From positions 25,769,592-25,833,591 of the forward strand of contig CM070905.1 of the NCBI GenBank assembly GCA_036417435.1: a stretch of DNA of 64,000 nt, in the 5' to 3' direction. Position numbers and translations under genes: made by a program. Below, piece by piece: positions 1 through 10,879 of this stretch. The notes beneath the pieces are model-generated. The model ran no database searches and had not been told where the DNA came from. It worked only from the letters and a program-made list of their open reading frames with translations. How positions within the stretch are numbered: the first letter of the stretch is position 1; each line of letters begins with the position of its first letter. This DNA is from Inia geoffrensis. Its lineage: Eukaryota > Chordata > Mammalia > Artiodactyla > Iniidae.

Positions 1-809
1 AAACAGTAATGAAAAGCTATTTAATTGTATAACTATCTCAGGGTGGGATTTAAACTAATTTTAAAAAGTCCAGAAAAATCTGGATATTGCCTTGGCTACA
101 TTATCTCACTTAATATTTCAGCTGTGAAATGTTTTACTTGCTCAATATTAAATTCAAGAATGCAAGGATCACGCGGTATTTAGTTCAAGGGAAGACCCCA
201 TGGGATTGTGAAATGTACTCTCCTGCTCCAGGATAGCAGCAAAGTGTTTTGTTGTAGCAAGTTCAGAAAAATAAACTCAAAGGCTGCTTTACATTCCCCT
301 TTAAGCATGGCAGGATGGAATCAACAGCTTCACAAATGTAGGAAATGATGTAAATATGGAGATTTAAAGGCCACCATAGTGCAGTTAAAAATTTAAATTA
401 ATGTCTAACTCACTTATTTAATGACAAATCACTTAGTAGATTGGGCAAATTTCCATGTGGCAGGTAAGAATACAAGGCATTTCTTTCTGAACAGTATGCT
501 AATTATTTTAAAACATTATGTACCACATTGTGTGGGAACACAAAGCAAGACTATTTTCTCCAATAAAAATTCAAATCCTGTAAGTTAGGGTTAGTCTAAG
601 CCTAAAATATGCTGCATTCTCATTTCCTTTGCTTAGTTCTACTTCAGGTTCACATAGTTGGGCCGATGGATAAAATGTAGATGATTCCACCAAAACATTA
701 CTTTTATTGCCATGTATTATGAGACCATCATTTTTGTTGAAACACTGGAGTATTTAATGGATGCGGACAGTGGTAAAGCTTCATCACCCTAAAATTATTT
801 TAGGAAATC
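1..809. other. Unannotated AT-rich sequence
   Basis: No open frame of note, repeat family or RNA gene is recognised. The stretch is ordinary AT-rich mammalian non-coding DNA. Confidence 0.5.
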
Positions 810-1045
810 CAATTCATTTTAGGTACTTTCACATCTGTGATATCATTTTCACCCTTATAATAGACATCTGTGTTAATATTATTGAAGTTGTTAAAACCTA
901 TACTCATGTAATGAGGAAACTGAGACCCAAGTAGTTGAAGCAACTTTCTGAGGACATACTTCTACCAAAGATTTGAATCAGTGTCAAAGGCAGAACTTAC
1001 TATTTCAAGTATGGCTCTGTTTCCACTACACCACTTCCAAGACTT
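810..1045 (-). mobile_element. MIR: MIR SINE fragment (antisense)
   Basis: The segment GAGGAAACTGAGACCCAAG near 913 is the hallmark core of MIR read on the minus strand. It is followed by the usual region before the tRNA-like head (GCAACTTTCTGAGGACATAC, then a degraded match to the GGCAGAGCCGG part). MIR is a tRNA-derived SINE with an L2-like tail, inactive since early mammals. Ends are approximate because the copy is strongly diverged. Confidence 0.75.
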
Positions 1046-1079
1046 CTATAGGGAAAATTTTCCATATTGTTATTAAGGT

Positions 1080-1720
1080 ATAATCTTTATACAGTACATT
1101 TTTTTTTAGTGTACAGTTCTGTTAAGTTTTGACAAACAAATGCGTTCAAGTACCCAGCACTATGATCCACATGTAGACTAGTTTCATCATGTCTCCAAAT
1201 TTCCCTCTGCCCTTTGTATACAATCCTGCTTTCCATTCCCAGTCCATGGCAACTGCTGATCTGTCTTCTGTCCTTACAGTTTTACCTTTTCTAGAATGTT
1301 GTACACACTAACCATATAGTATACAGCCTTTTGAAGCTGGCTTCTTTCACTTAACATGGTAGATCTGATATTCACCAATGTTACTGGTATAACATTAGTG
1401 CATTCTGTGTTACTGCTGAGAAGTATTTCATCACTGAGTGTTTATCCATTCCTAAATTGAGGTACGACACTAGGAACATTCACATCATGTTTTGTGTAAA
1501 GAAATTTTTCTTCTCGCTTGGGTAAAGACCTAGGAATGGAATTTCTGGATCAGATGATAAGTGTAGGTTTAACCTCATAAAAGACTGAGAAACTGTTATT
1601 CAAAGTAACTATACCACTTTATCTTCCCATCAATGATGTATGTGAGTTCTAATTACTCTGCATCGTCACCAGCACTTGGTACGGTCACTTTATTTTTAAA
1701 GACATTCTAAAAGGTGTGTG
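1080..1720 (-). mobile_element. Old L1 (L1M) 3' end, antisense
   Basis: Read on the plus strand this shows the typical antisense 3' end of an old L1: CTTTCACTTAACATGGTAGA, ATTTCATCACTGAGTGTTTATCC, a degraded CTTGGGTAAAGACCTAGGAATGG block and CATCGTCACCAGCACTTGG, in the expected order. The element therefore lies on the minus strand, truncated and without open frames. The subfamily cannot be set by eye. Confidence 0.7.
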
Positions 1721-1744
1721 GTAGCATCTCTTGAATTGAATTAG

Positions 1745-3285
1745 TTACAATAAAATTTTAATTGGCTTCCTGAAAGAGGCTGTGGGTAGTTCATATATGG
1801 AAATCTTACACTGAAATCTTTCATTTTAGTTTTGGAAAGTTTGGTTAAATGCCATGTTAATCAGTGATCGAATACTGGGGTTAAGTTTGTATTCCATCTT
1901 CTTCCCTGTTGCTATGGGTGTGTCATACATAAAACGGTTACCACACTGAAGAAGGGGAGAAAAAGGGTAGGACTTCCATAATAAACAACTTATATAACTG
2001 GATTTTGAATATTTGGGAAGTTGTCAAAGGGACTGTAGATTTTCTTTATACACATGACACATATAAATATAACTTACTCAAATAAGAATAGTTTTCCCTG
2101 ACAATGAGGGAACATACTTAGGGAACAGATCTTAGAAAAGACTTCATAGGTAGACACATAAAAGAACAAACATCCACTAAAAGTTTCTCTTTTTATGAAC
2201 TTTAAAAAGAAGATTTTTATTTACATTAAAATCTACTAAATTCTACTCTTTGGGAATGGATTACCAAAATTTATGGTTGTATTAAAGGCTTGCACACCTT
2301 GAGAGACATCTTAATGAACGCATAGCTCATTATAATCCCCCAGAAGAGAATACAAAGAGCAAAACACTTTTTAAATTATCTTATAAAGAATTTCTTTAGG
2401 ATCCATGGGGAAAAGTTTATAGAAAATGCAGTACAAATGCTATTAGCCACCTATTGAATTTTTAGTCTTGCATTTGTTTTGTAGTGAATACACATCAATA
2501 ATGTAAGCATAACCCAAGTCACTGTGCTTAAAGTAAGTCTTATACATATAAAGCGTAAGTGTATGTAAATTATATTCGGGTTGACCATTTTTTTGAAATA
2601 TTTATGTATGAAGTGGCATACAAAGGTACCAGAACAAAACAGGTAAAGAGGTGGAAAGTCAGATTTTAAACAAATGCTTATTTTAAATTTAGTAAGAGAA
2701 TTAATACAAAAATGATTTACCAAAATTTAGTAAAATATGACCGCTCACTCTCATAACAAAAACTGTATAGGTGATTTAAGACAATGGGCCACTCCTTTTG
2801 TTTCTAGAAAGTGCCAGGGTATGTATCTATGGGTAGGTTTGCTTTTAGTTGATTGCTTGAATCAGTGTTTAAAATTTTTCTTAAAAGAGTTATTATACGG
2901 GTGCACTCATAACTTTTATACTCAGTTCTATTCCAAATAGTGCAATTGTGAAGGGGATAGCAGAGGGGAGGTGGTTTATCCTCCTGTAACAGAAGGGCTT
3001 GTACTAGAAGGCAGGTAATTTGACTGGCATTTGTAGTTAAGAGTTTTGCTAAATTGTGTGCATCATCTAAGAATGGACTACATCCGTGTTTCTCTGATAT
3101 CAGTTATTCACATATCACCTTCAAGATTTTCGTCATATCTATGCGCCATTTTTGCTATTACTTAATGAATATTATTTTGTCAACAGTTTCGAAAACTTAT
3201 ATTCTAACTTTATCCTCATCCCAAAGAGTAGTAGCTATGAAATCATGTATATGAAATTTGACTCATAATTTTTTCTAATTTGGAT
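1745..3285. other. Unannotated AT-rich sequence
   Basis: Nothing recognised. The small open frames here (for example 2451-2723 minus and 3054-3254 plus) have no familiar motifs, and their length is what AT-rich DNA gives by chance. Confidence 0.5.
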
Positions 3286-3291
3286 TAAAAT

Positions 3292-3321
3292 AAACACATT
3301 TTGCTTATATAAAATGTGTTT
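3292..3321. repeat. Inverted repeat, 11-bp arms
   Basis: AAACACATTTT at 3292-3302 is the exact reverse complement of AAAATGTGTTT at 3311-3321, with an 8-nt spacer. It could fold as a short hairpin. It lies about 230 bp before a longer hairpin at 3554. Confidence 0.8.
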
Positions 3322-3553
3322 GCCTATGAACAAACTAACCTCCCACATCACTAGTAATACAGCCTGAAATTTGTTTCAACACTAGTATCTTTCCAAAGTA
3401 CGTTAAAACCTAATTGATATTATAAGACATTTAAGATTTAACTATGTAGTCTGTTACTTCAAGGAATAAGTTATTTTTATGTGTTCAAAATAAGAGTCAA
3501 AATAGAAAATAAAGTTTATATAAGTTTTTCATTTTTTATGTTCACATGAAATT

Positions 3554-3589
3554 ACATGTGTGTAATAAAACTTTTTATTACACACATGT
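3554..3589. repeat. Perfect hairpin, 17-bp arms with 2-nt spacer
   Basis: ACATGTGTGTAATAAAA at 3554-3570 is the exact reverse complement of TTTTATTACACACATGT at 3573-3589, separated only by CT. It is a near-perfect palindrome in otherwise unique AT-rich DNA, with no flanking transposon ends that I recognise. A remnant of a palindromic MITE or a replication-slippage product are both possible. Confidence 0.9.
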
Positions 3590-3599
3590 TTTTTTACAA

Positions 3600-5190
3600 C
3601 CTGAAAAGATGCCTAGGTGAGTGAAGAACAATTTTCCGAAATAAAGAATGGTTTTATAGGGTAACATTATAATGGTATTTCAATTTATTAAGACAAAACT
3701 TATCTTTGACACATTCTTGGAGAACTAGGGAATCCCAATTTTGATGAACTTTATTAATTAAAGATGCTCCATATTTTATGTATATTCAAAATCATTATTA
3801 TGAGTACTCAAATTATTAATGTAACATACATATTTCTAAATATGATCATGAGCATTTTTACTTAACACCTAGTTTTAATTACTTTTATTTAGAATGCAAT
3901 ATTCTTTTGTAAAGGTCCTATTTTAATGAGAACTTCAAACTCTGAAATCTTAGGTAATCATTTTTTTTCCAAATCGTCACATAAAAGCTAGAACTGTCAA
4001 GGGGAGAAAAGATCACGAAAAACGTTCAGACATCCCTGGGAAGACCTGATTTTAATGCCTTAATAAATAATTGAGTATAACATAGTAGCCTTCAAATTTT
4101 ACTTAGCACCACACTTCTAGTGTCATAGCTCCATCTGACCCTATAAAAATGCTGTCGATAGCTCCGTTTACTAGAATTTATTGCTACCACGATGGAAAGC
4201 CACAATGCTATGAAACTATTAATACAGCAATATGCAACCTCAAGCCCAATAACGTGGCTATATTTTGAAATCATTAAAATGAAGATGAGGAGTAAGCTAA
4301 AGACTGATTTTGTGATTGCTATTAAGATATCGAGTAGTTCTTAAAACATACACCTGGTGAATGTGTATAAATAACTTGCATATTAGTGTCTTTTAAAACT
4401 GCTCTGATGGGAAGGGTGTTTTCTTCCCCTGGTGATTTCCCAGTTATTTTAAAAAATATTCTGTGATTCATCAAGTAATCAAATAAATTTCTGGTTTTCA
4501 CTACTGTGATTATAAATATATAGCCTTCTACATTTTTTTCACTAATTTTCAGGTGTTACTTATATGAGATATTTCAAATGCTTTGAACTGAGTAATGTTC
4601 CCTTTATAACTTTTGGCATATATCATGCCTCTGCTTCAGGTTATTGTGGGGCATTTCATATCACTGAAATTTATTGTTCTAGGCACATACATTAACACAT
4701 GCTTTACATGTATATAATCTCTTTGATAGCTAAAATTCTTGATTTGTATTAACTGATTCTATCAAGATGTTAATTAAAACATCTTTGTATCTATGAACAT
4801 GTTCATTATCCATAGGACAAAATACAGGCTTTATCTAGTTTACAGAAATACAAATCCATTGAATCATATTAAAATCTAAAATTTCAGAAGGGAATTTATT
4901 TTTTAGGATACACATTTCACACACTTCACACTTGATAGCCACCCTCTGTCTATTTAAAAAGGCTGAGACTTTATCCACCTCTGCTTCCTGCCTTTACTTA
5001 GTGCACATTAGTGGCACTAAATGGGCAGAGTGCCCTTCACAGACAACTTAGCTCACCTCCATTGCTCTATGCCCATTGATCCATATAAGTTGTATTTTTA
5101 CAAAATGTTAGGGAGAGGTTTATTATTTGATTTTCCTTACACTAGTTAGAACTGATGATATCATTCTGGGGACATCCTGACATTTTATTT
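3600..5190. other. Mostly unannotated; one small MIR tail
   Basis: AT-rich DNA without recognisable genes. The piece around 4670-4722 (TTCTAGGCACATACATTAAC and following) resembles the antisense 3' part of MIR. The rest shows nothing I can name. Confidence 0.45.
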
Positions 5191-5194
5191 CTCT

Positions 5195-5640
5195 TTTCAC
5201 TCTAATAAATTGTCTCCACCACGCCCATGGCTTCAACTACTATCTCTATTAACCAAGGGCTTTCAAAAATAAAATGTTCTTTTCTGACAGTGCTTAAGCT
5301 ACAGACTCTCTATTCTGCACTTCTCCTTTGGAACAAATTAAACTTAGTATTTTTCTAAACCCACCACCTTCTCCCCTCAGCCTAATCTACTGCTGCTCCC
5401 CTGCTCTCTTTCTGAATTAATGGTCTCCCGCTGCCCTTGAATCCTTTCTCTTTCCTGCACTAATGCAAAAGTCTTCCATTGGCTTCTCTGGTTTGTCTTG
5501 CATTCTTCAATTCCTTTACCTATACTACAATTGGAATGTGATCTATCTAAAACACAAATCTTAACCTACCGCTTACTACTTTAGGAAAATCACGACATTT
5601 TCAAACATCTATGGATTCAGTCCAACCTGGGCAATACTGG
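5195..5640 (+). mobile_element. L2 LINE fragment (ORF2-derived, decayed)
   Basis: Several blocks match the L2 reverse-transcriptase-end consensus in order: CCATGGCTTCAACTACTATC near 5226, ACCACCTTCTCCCCTCAGCC near 5363, CTTCCATTGGCTTCTCTGGT near 5475, and GATCTATCTAAAACACAAAT near 5540. L2 is an ancient CR1-type LINE, long dead. No open frame survives. Confidence 0.6.
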
Positions 5641-5659
5641 ACACTCCCTTTCCCTGTTT

Positions 5660-6070
5660 CTCGTACCAGCTCCCTCTGCTTCTGGCTAGGCTCAGCCATT
5701 GGGAGACACTGGTTGGGGGTAGGGGCAAGACTTGGAGGCACGTTGGAAGAAGAGAAGTCAGGAGAGAAATACCTCTTCTTTTGTCTTTAAAATGACTGCA
5801 ACTCCTTTGTGGCGTCAGCTGCCAACGTGATAGCCCTGACTTTGCTGTGGCACGAGTCCCTCCTCTCTTTATTGGACCTCCAGACCTAGGATAGTAATGA
5901 TTTCTTTCAATGGCTAATCTCTGGACTACATCCCATTCGTTTTCTGTCCTCTCCTCTCCTCAATCACCTTTTGAATTAATTTGTTATCCCTCTATTTAAC
6001 TAACTGGAATGAATGCCTTTTCACGGATTGAAACCTGCTTGATAAAATCTTTGGGCATCTCTCAAACTTA
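5660..6070. other. Unclassified old repeat-like segment
   Basis: The block beginning CTCAGCCATTGGGAGACACT (5691) and running through GAAGTCAGGAGAGAAATACC reminds me of a middle-repetitive mammalian element, but I cannot name it. It interrupts L2-like sequence, which fits an insertion. Confidence 0.3.
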
Positions 6071-6084
6071 TCTCAGTGGTTAAA

Positions 6085-6310
6085 AAAGATATGGAATCTT
6101 GGGAGCCAGATGTTTCTCATCTTTATAATCATTAGTGATCTTGGGCAGAGGAGACTCTCGGAGTCTATTTCTCCTCATCTCAGTGTCTGGGAATTGTAAT
6201 ATCTGCCTCACAGGTTGGTGTGAGGGTTAAAATAGAATTAGATAATTTGAGAATATGCTTTCAGCACAGTACCTGGCACCTGGTAAGCACTCACTACCTG
6301 TCAGTTGTTG
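6085..6310 (+). mobile_element. MIR: MIR SINE (sense)
   Basis: The order of MIR landmarks is preserved: GGGAGCCAGATG, GATCTTGGGCAGAGGAGACT, TCTCCTCATCTCAGTGTCTG, CTGCCTCACAGGTTGGTGTG, GAGGGTTAAAATAGAATTAG, and CAGTACCTGGCACCTGGTAA before a degraded tail. This is a nearly full-length, diverged copy on the plus strand. Confidence 0.8.
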
Positions 6311-6334
6311 GTTCCTGAGGGCAAAAATGGAATC

Positions 6335-6412
6335 AGTGAGATTTAGCACTAAAGTCCTAGTGCCTAGCTGCATATACCTAATAAATACTCAATAAATTTG
6401 TACAATGAATCA
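6335..6412 (+). mobile_element. L2 3' end fragment
   Basis: GTCCTAGTGCCTAGCTGCAT followed by CTAATAAATACTCAATAAAT is the shared 3' terminus of L2/MIR in plus orientation. It probably closes the L2 begun at about 5195, with the middle replaced by insertions and decay. Confidence 0.55.
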
Positions 6413-6424
6413 TCAACCTCTATA

Positions 6425-7045
6425 TCACAAGATGCCCCTGTCCCTCCATCCTCAATGACTTTGTCTGAGGCCATCGTGTTCTCCTACCTGAATGACTGCA
6501 ATGACTTCTCTACTGCTTTTTCCGCTTCCCATCTTTGAGTCCCCTCCCATCAATTAGAATAATCTTTCAAGTTAACAGATACCATCTATATATTTTAAAC
6601 ATTTTCCTAGCGCTTTCAAGATGAAGTGTGAACTTCTCAGCATGACTTAATGTCCATTTTTTCTTCTGAATTCTTATTATGATGCTAGGCTCACAGTTTT
6701 TCCACTTTCTCCCTTGCTTTATGCTTTACGTGCAATTTCTCCTGTGAACTGTACATCCTTTTGCTATTATTTAATTTGTACTTGCTAATTGTTCTCCCAG
6801 TGACACTCTTCTTAGTTTGCAAGTAATCCTAACTTTGCTTTTACTCAGTAACTCAGCTCAGTATATGACTTTCTACAGACTTTCCTTGAATCCCCTCCAT
6901 GTGCCCCCAGTGCTGTCATTTCCTGATTACATGCAAATCCCCCCCCCAGTTAATGGTATGCCCCTTTTATCTAGGTGTTTGGTATATTGGCTGGCATACA
7001 GCTGTCACGTGATAAATGTCTGCTTAATAAGGAATCAAGAAAGGG
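6425..7045 (+). mobile_element. Second L2 LINE fragment
   Basis: CCTACCTGAATGACTGCAAT (6485) matches the L2 block that reads roughly 'cctggattactgcaat'. Downstream GAAGTGTGAACTTCTCAGC, TGCAATTTCTCCTGTGAACT and GTGTTTGGTATATTGGCTGG follow in L2 order, ending with a decayed tail near 7040. It contains a run of nine C at about 6942-6950. The 92-residue frame at 6817-7095 lies inside it and is not a gene. Confidence 0.6.
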
Positions 7046-7379
7046 CTGAGACTGGGCTCTTACATAATGCCAAAAGATGCCTCTTTTCTAAGTAAATCAG
7101 TCTGTTAATCCACCTCTCTGAAATGGGTTATTCAACCAAATCTCCCTTACTTAAATAATCATATGGAATCTTTTGCTGAAATTCAGATAAACTTTTTACC
7201 ACAGTTCTTTGATATATTAATTCAGAAACCCTGGCAAAAAGTGGTAATAAACGTCTTCTTGTTACTTGTTCCTAGTGAATACATTCTTTGGTCTTCACGA
7301 ATTTTACTGCATTCAAAGTGCTCACAAACTATCATTTTACTAATTCACTTTAACATCTTAGTTTCAATTATACAAGATG

Positions 7380-7512
7380 AGTAAGTCCTAAGGAACTGCT
7401 GTACAACACACTGTGTATAGTTAATAATACTGTATTGTGCACTTAAAAATTTTTAAGAGGGTAGATCTCTTAAGTGTTTTTACCACAATAAAAAATAAAA
7501 TTAAAAAAAAAT
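7380..7512 (+). mobile_element. L1 3' UTR fragment with A-rich tail
   Basis: GTATAGTTAATAATACTGTA at 7414 followed by GAGGGTAGATCTCTTAAGTG and an A-rich end at ~7486-7510 is the typical 3' UTR terminus of a mid-age L1 (L1MA/MB-like), on the plus strand. It is strongly 5'-truncated. Confidence 0.75.
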
Positions 7513-7870
7513 ACAAAATTAGCACCAAATTTCATTGGCTTTTTTTTCACCCCATCTTCTTATTCCTTCTGTAAATTAAATCTTCTCAATACCTTTGAGA
7601 AAGTTTGTGATTTCTTAAGAGTAACTGGCATCTCCTCATCTGTGTATTACCACAATGCCTTGGAGTAAATTTGCCTTGGCAGTGAAAGTTAAACTCATTT
7701 ATAGCAGGGAAGTGGTCTTGCAAACTTCCTTCGCTTTTTTGGATTTCAGTTATTTTTAATCAACGTTGATTTACACTTCAGTCCAAAGTTCAAGTCCTTC
7801 ACAGAGAAGATTGATTCTAATTCTTGTGTTGTAGAAATGATGCATCCTGACTTCTTTCCCCGCCTGTGAT

Positions 7871-7951
<81 letters not shown>
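7871..7951. repeat. Compound microsatellite (AC)n-(ACTC)n-(TC)n
   Basis: About 20 AC dinucleotides are followed by three ACTC units and about 15 TC dinucleotides. Open frames on both strands here (7746-7958 minus, 7866-8096 plus) merely translate the repeat. The tract is likely length-polymorphic. Confidence 0.95.
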
Positions 7952-7955
<4 letters not shown>

Positions 7956-7959
7956 CATT

Positions 7960-9090
7960 TAACCTTAATATTGGAGAAGAATAGTGGAAGACAACTTCTC
8001 AAATATTTTTCCTCATTAATGGCAATTCTCAAAATTATCAGAGGAGCAGAGTGCCAGTTTTTCCTTCAGTTTCAAGGCACTTATGAAAAGAGCTAACAGA
8101 CTGCTGCGCTAAGAAGTACTCACTGATCAAGAATTTCAGTGCAAGATCTTGATGACCTAAAATATGTAAGATATTTTTTACACGTATGTAGAAGAAATGA
8201 ATTTTGCTTCTAGATATCATGTGTGTGTGAACTGAATAGCTGTGAAAAATCTCGTATCTTTCCTAGAGTGATGACATGCCTTAAAGAAGGATGATGTGAA
8301 GGAATTACAGAAAAATAAATATAAACAATACTGTTGTCCTACATACTCTGGGAACTGGAAAATTTTGGGCATTCCGTAAATATCGTCGACTGACTAGAGA
8401 GTGAATTTCTATCAGTGCCTGGCAACATAGTCCAGCTCATTGGATTTACCGAACTATATAAAAAGATTACATTTAAATCTTTTTTACTATACTTAATACT
8501 TTGTTTTTTTTAAGCACCTCAAAGTTTTGCTATAAATGAATTTTTGGCTATACATTTTTTCCAGGGAAAAATAACCAGCTCTATTTAATTTTCGCTAGAG
8601 ATAAATAATACCACAAAGCTAACTAAAATAAAACTGAATCAAAAATGTTTTTAATGAATTAAAACTTAGTATAAAAGTGAATGATTCCCTGTTTGTTTTT
8701 TATATATATTTTTGCACATGAAAAAGCTGTATGTGCTTCAATTTCAGTAATCAATGGAATCAATATGTTTATTTTATTGTCATATGTGTACCTCATGGTT
8801 GTGTCATATTTAAGTTGGCAACTTTATTCTATGTTATTAAGGCAGTGTTACAGTTAAAAAGTAACCATCTGAGACTCATGGATCAATACTTTAAGTTGCC
8901 TTTGAATTGCATAGTGTCCAGAATGTGGGGATCATTAGAGAATTACCTATCTCTTTATATGAGTAATAGACAATGGAAGGCATAAATTTTAAATTATATA
9001 AATACTAAATATTTAGATAATTATTGCTCATTCATAAAATTCATTTTGTGTCTTCTAACAATCCTCATACTAGGACATGTATAATAATTA
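7960..9090. other. Unannotated sequence
   Basis: No family or gene recognised. The 84-residue frame at 8731-8985 shows no domain or compositional sign of being coding. Confidence 0.45.
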
Positions 9091-9094
9091 TTAA

Positions 9095-9380
9095 GATTTT
9101 AATTTTTAATATTCAGATAAATTACAATAAGTCTATACCTTATTTGTTAATTTTCCTGATTAAGAAATGTTTATTCAATGTAGAAAATATGGATTACTGA
9201 AAAAGTATTTAAAAAATGAAATCACCAGTAATCCCACTCTTTAAAACTGATTTACAGGTTTAAAATATGTGTTTACTTATACATATATACACATGCACGC
9301 AGATATTATTTATATTGTAAAACTTTTTTAGTGACTTGACGTTTGAAGGTTTATATAGTTCTTATTTAGATGTGTCTAAT
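9095..9380 (-). mobile_element. Old L1 3' end, antisense (weak)
   Basis: ATGAAATCACCAGTAATCCC near 9217 followed by a TATATAC-rich stretch resembles the block that reads 'atcacccataatcccactacc...' in the antisense 3' end of L1MC/ME-type elements. It is badly degraded and the boundaries are loose. Confidence 0.4.
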
Positions 9381-9816
9381 TAATTTTACCAATAATTTAC
9401 TGAGTAACAATTAGGTACCTTGACATAAAATAGCTCCAAAGGATGTCAAAAGTTGTAACTTAAAAAGGTTTCCGAAGTCTAATGTTTTTTTTTAATGCTC
9501 TGGGGATACAGTTAAATAGTTTTTCTCTGAAAAACTTCCCAGAGGTGTTAATATGCTACTACACACTGTGAGTTTCCAAAGGAGACATAATGCAGTGTTT
9601 CCCAACTTATTTTATCATGGAAGCCTGCTCTTTTTCTCCAGGATCATCTGATGTAGGCTTCTGGCCAGTTCTTCAAAGAAAGGTGAGATCCTGAGAGTGA
9701 ATTGTTTAAATAATTGATTTAAGTGTTAGTGTGTTGTTCAGGCACTCTGAAATATAGTTTATCTTTCTTGGATGGACCAATATTTCGACTTGTGGTTGTA
9801 GATTTGGTTTTGGTTT

Positions 9817-10057
9817 AATTTTAGTCACAACTTTTTTTTTTTTTTTTTTTGCGGTATGCGGGCCTCTCACTGTTGTGGCCTCTCCCGTTGTGGAGCACAG
9901 GCTCTGGATGCGCAGGCTCAGCGGCCATGGCTCACGGGCCCAGCTGCTCTGTGGCATGTGGGAGCTTCCTGGACCGGGGCACGAACCCATGTCCCCTGCA
10001 TCGGCAGGTGGGCTCTCAACCACTGTGCCACCAGGGAAGCCCAGAATTTTAGTCACA
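9817..10057 (-). mobile_element. SINE A: short CHR-type SINE with 13-bp target-site duplication
   Basis: A tRNA-derived SINE on the minus strand. Its T-rich tail complement is at 9832-9850 and the head (read as CCAGGGAAGCCC on plus) ends at about 10042. Flanking duplications AATTTTAGTCACA at 9817-9829 and 10045-10057 are identical, so this copy is complete and fairly young. The ~210-bp length and absence of the long CAACTAGAGAAAGCC body mark the short form. Frames at 9706-10056 (minus) and 9849-10134 (plus) are SINE translations. The SINE depends on L1 machinery for movement and on an internal pol III promoter for transcription. Confidence 0.95.
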
Positions 10058-10059
10058 TC

Positions 10060-10460
10060 TTAACCACTAGTATTAACCCAGTATTGCTCCTGATATGTAT
10101 TATGAAAAAAAATAAATGTATGTTGATTATGTAAATATATAATGTTTATGATTATGAAGAGAATAATAATAATTATGGTAATAAGTAGTAGGAGGAGGAG
10201 GTTATCCTTCATTTAGTTCACAAATACTACAGTAGGAATCATATATAATGTTATTTCATCTTCTAAATCACTACCCCCTTGGCATACGTGTATTTTCCCA
10301 ACATACATATACAAAAACCAAGCAGTAATATGCTTAAGTGGCTCCAAGTTACATGGATAGTAGCAAGGTTTCATACATATAATATGGCTGATTCTATAAT
10401 TTCTGAGTATTTTTAGCTGCTATTTAATCATTATTCAATATATGAATAAATAGAAGGAAC
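10060..10460. other. Unannotated sequence
   Basis: AT-rich DNA with a small AGGAGGAGG run near 10190. Nothing else recognised. Confidence 0.5.
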
Positions 10461-10463
10461 GTA

Positions 10464-10877
10464 TATAGAGAGGTTCCCCAGCTATCCGAAAGTAGAGAGT
10501 TCCTGTGAAACCTTTTTGTAAACTGAAATGGCTTAAAGTGAAGAAGCAATTAGCTTAGCACACATCTTGATAATGGTGTACAAAATAAATTGAGATAAAG
10601 CACAGACACAGTTCAAAGCTATGGTGGCTTGATGCTGAGATGCTGAGTGTCGTTCCTGGGGAAGGAACTAGGTGGTGCCACTCTGGCTGCTTGGGTGTGT
10701 GCTGCCTCTATAAGGCTCCCTGCAGAAACAAACGCTAAATGCTATTTTTGCTTTTCACTTTTTTTTTTTTGGTAAAAGTGAAAATACTCCTTGGATTTCT
10801 TTTGGTTAGCGAAAACAGGTACTAATGTAGGTCTTACATAAAAAAGCAAAGTGGCATAAAATGAGCATACCTGTAGT
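10464..10877 (+). mobile_element. Non-autonomous DNA transposon relic
   Basis: Starts near GAGGTTCCCCAGCTATCCGA and ends near GAGCATACCTGTA. The internal blocks GAAATGGCTTAAAGTGAAGA, TGCAGAAACAAACGCTAAAT and GTTAGCGAAAACAGGTACTA match a dispersed mammalian DNA element whose two ends carry related AAGCGAA/TTCGCTT motifs. TA dinucleotides at both ends fit a TA-targeting (Tigger/mariner-like) family. No transposase is present. The exact family name is uncertain. Confidence 0.5.
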
Positions 10878-10879
10878 CT

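Noticed and set aside
3554..3589. Hairpin as a microRNA precursor
   Set aside because: A 17-bp stem with a 2-nt loop is too short for a typical precursor (~55-70 nt with a longer stem).
7746..8096. Frames rich in RERE and THTHTH
   Set aside because: Translation of the AC/TC microsatellite.
9706..10134. Overlapping frames of 62-116 residues on both strands
   Set aside because: They coincide with a complete CHR SINE and its flanks; the same peptides recur at every other copy.
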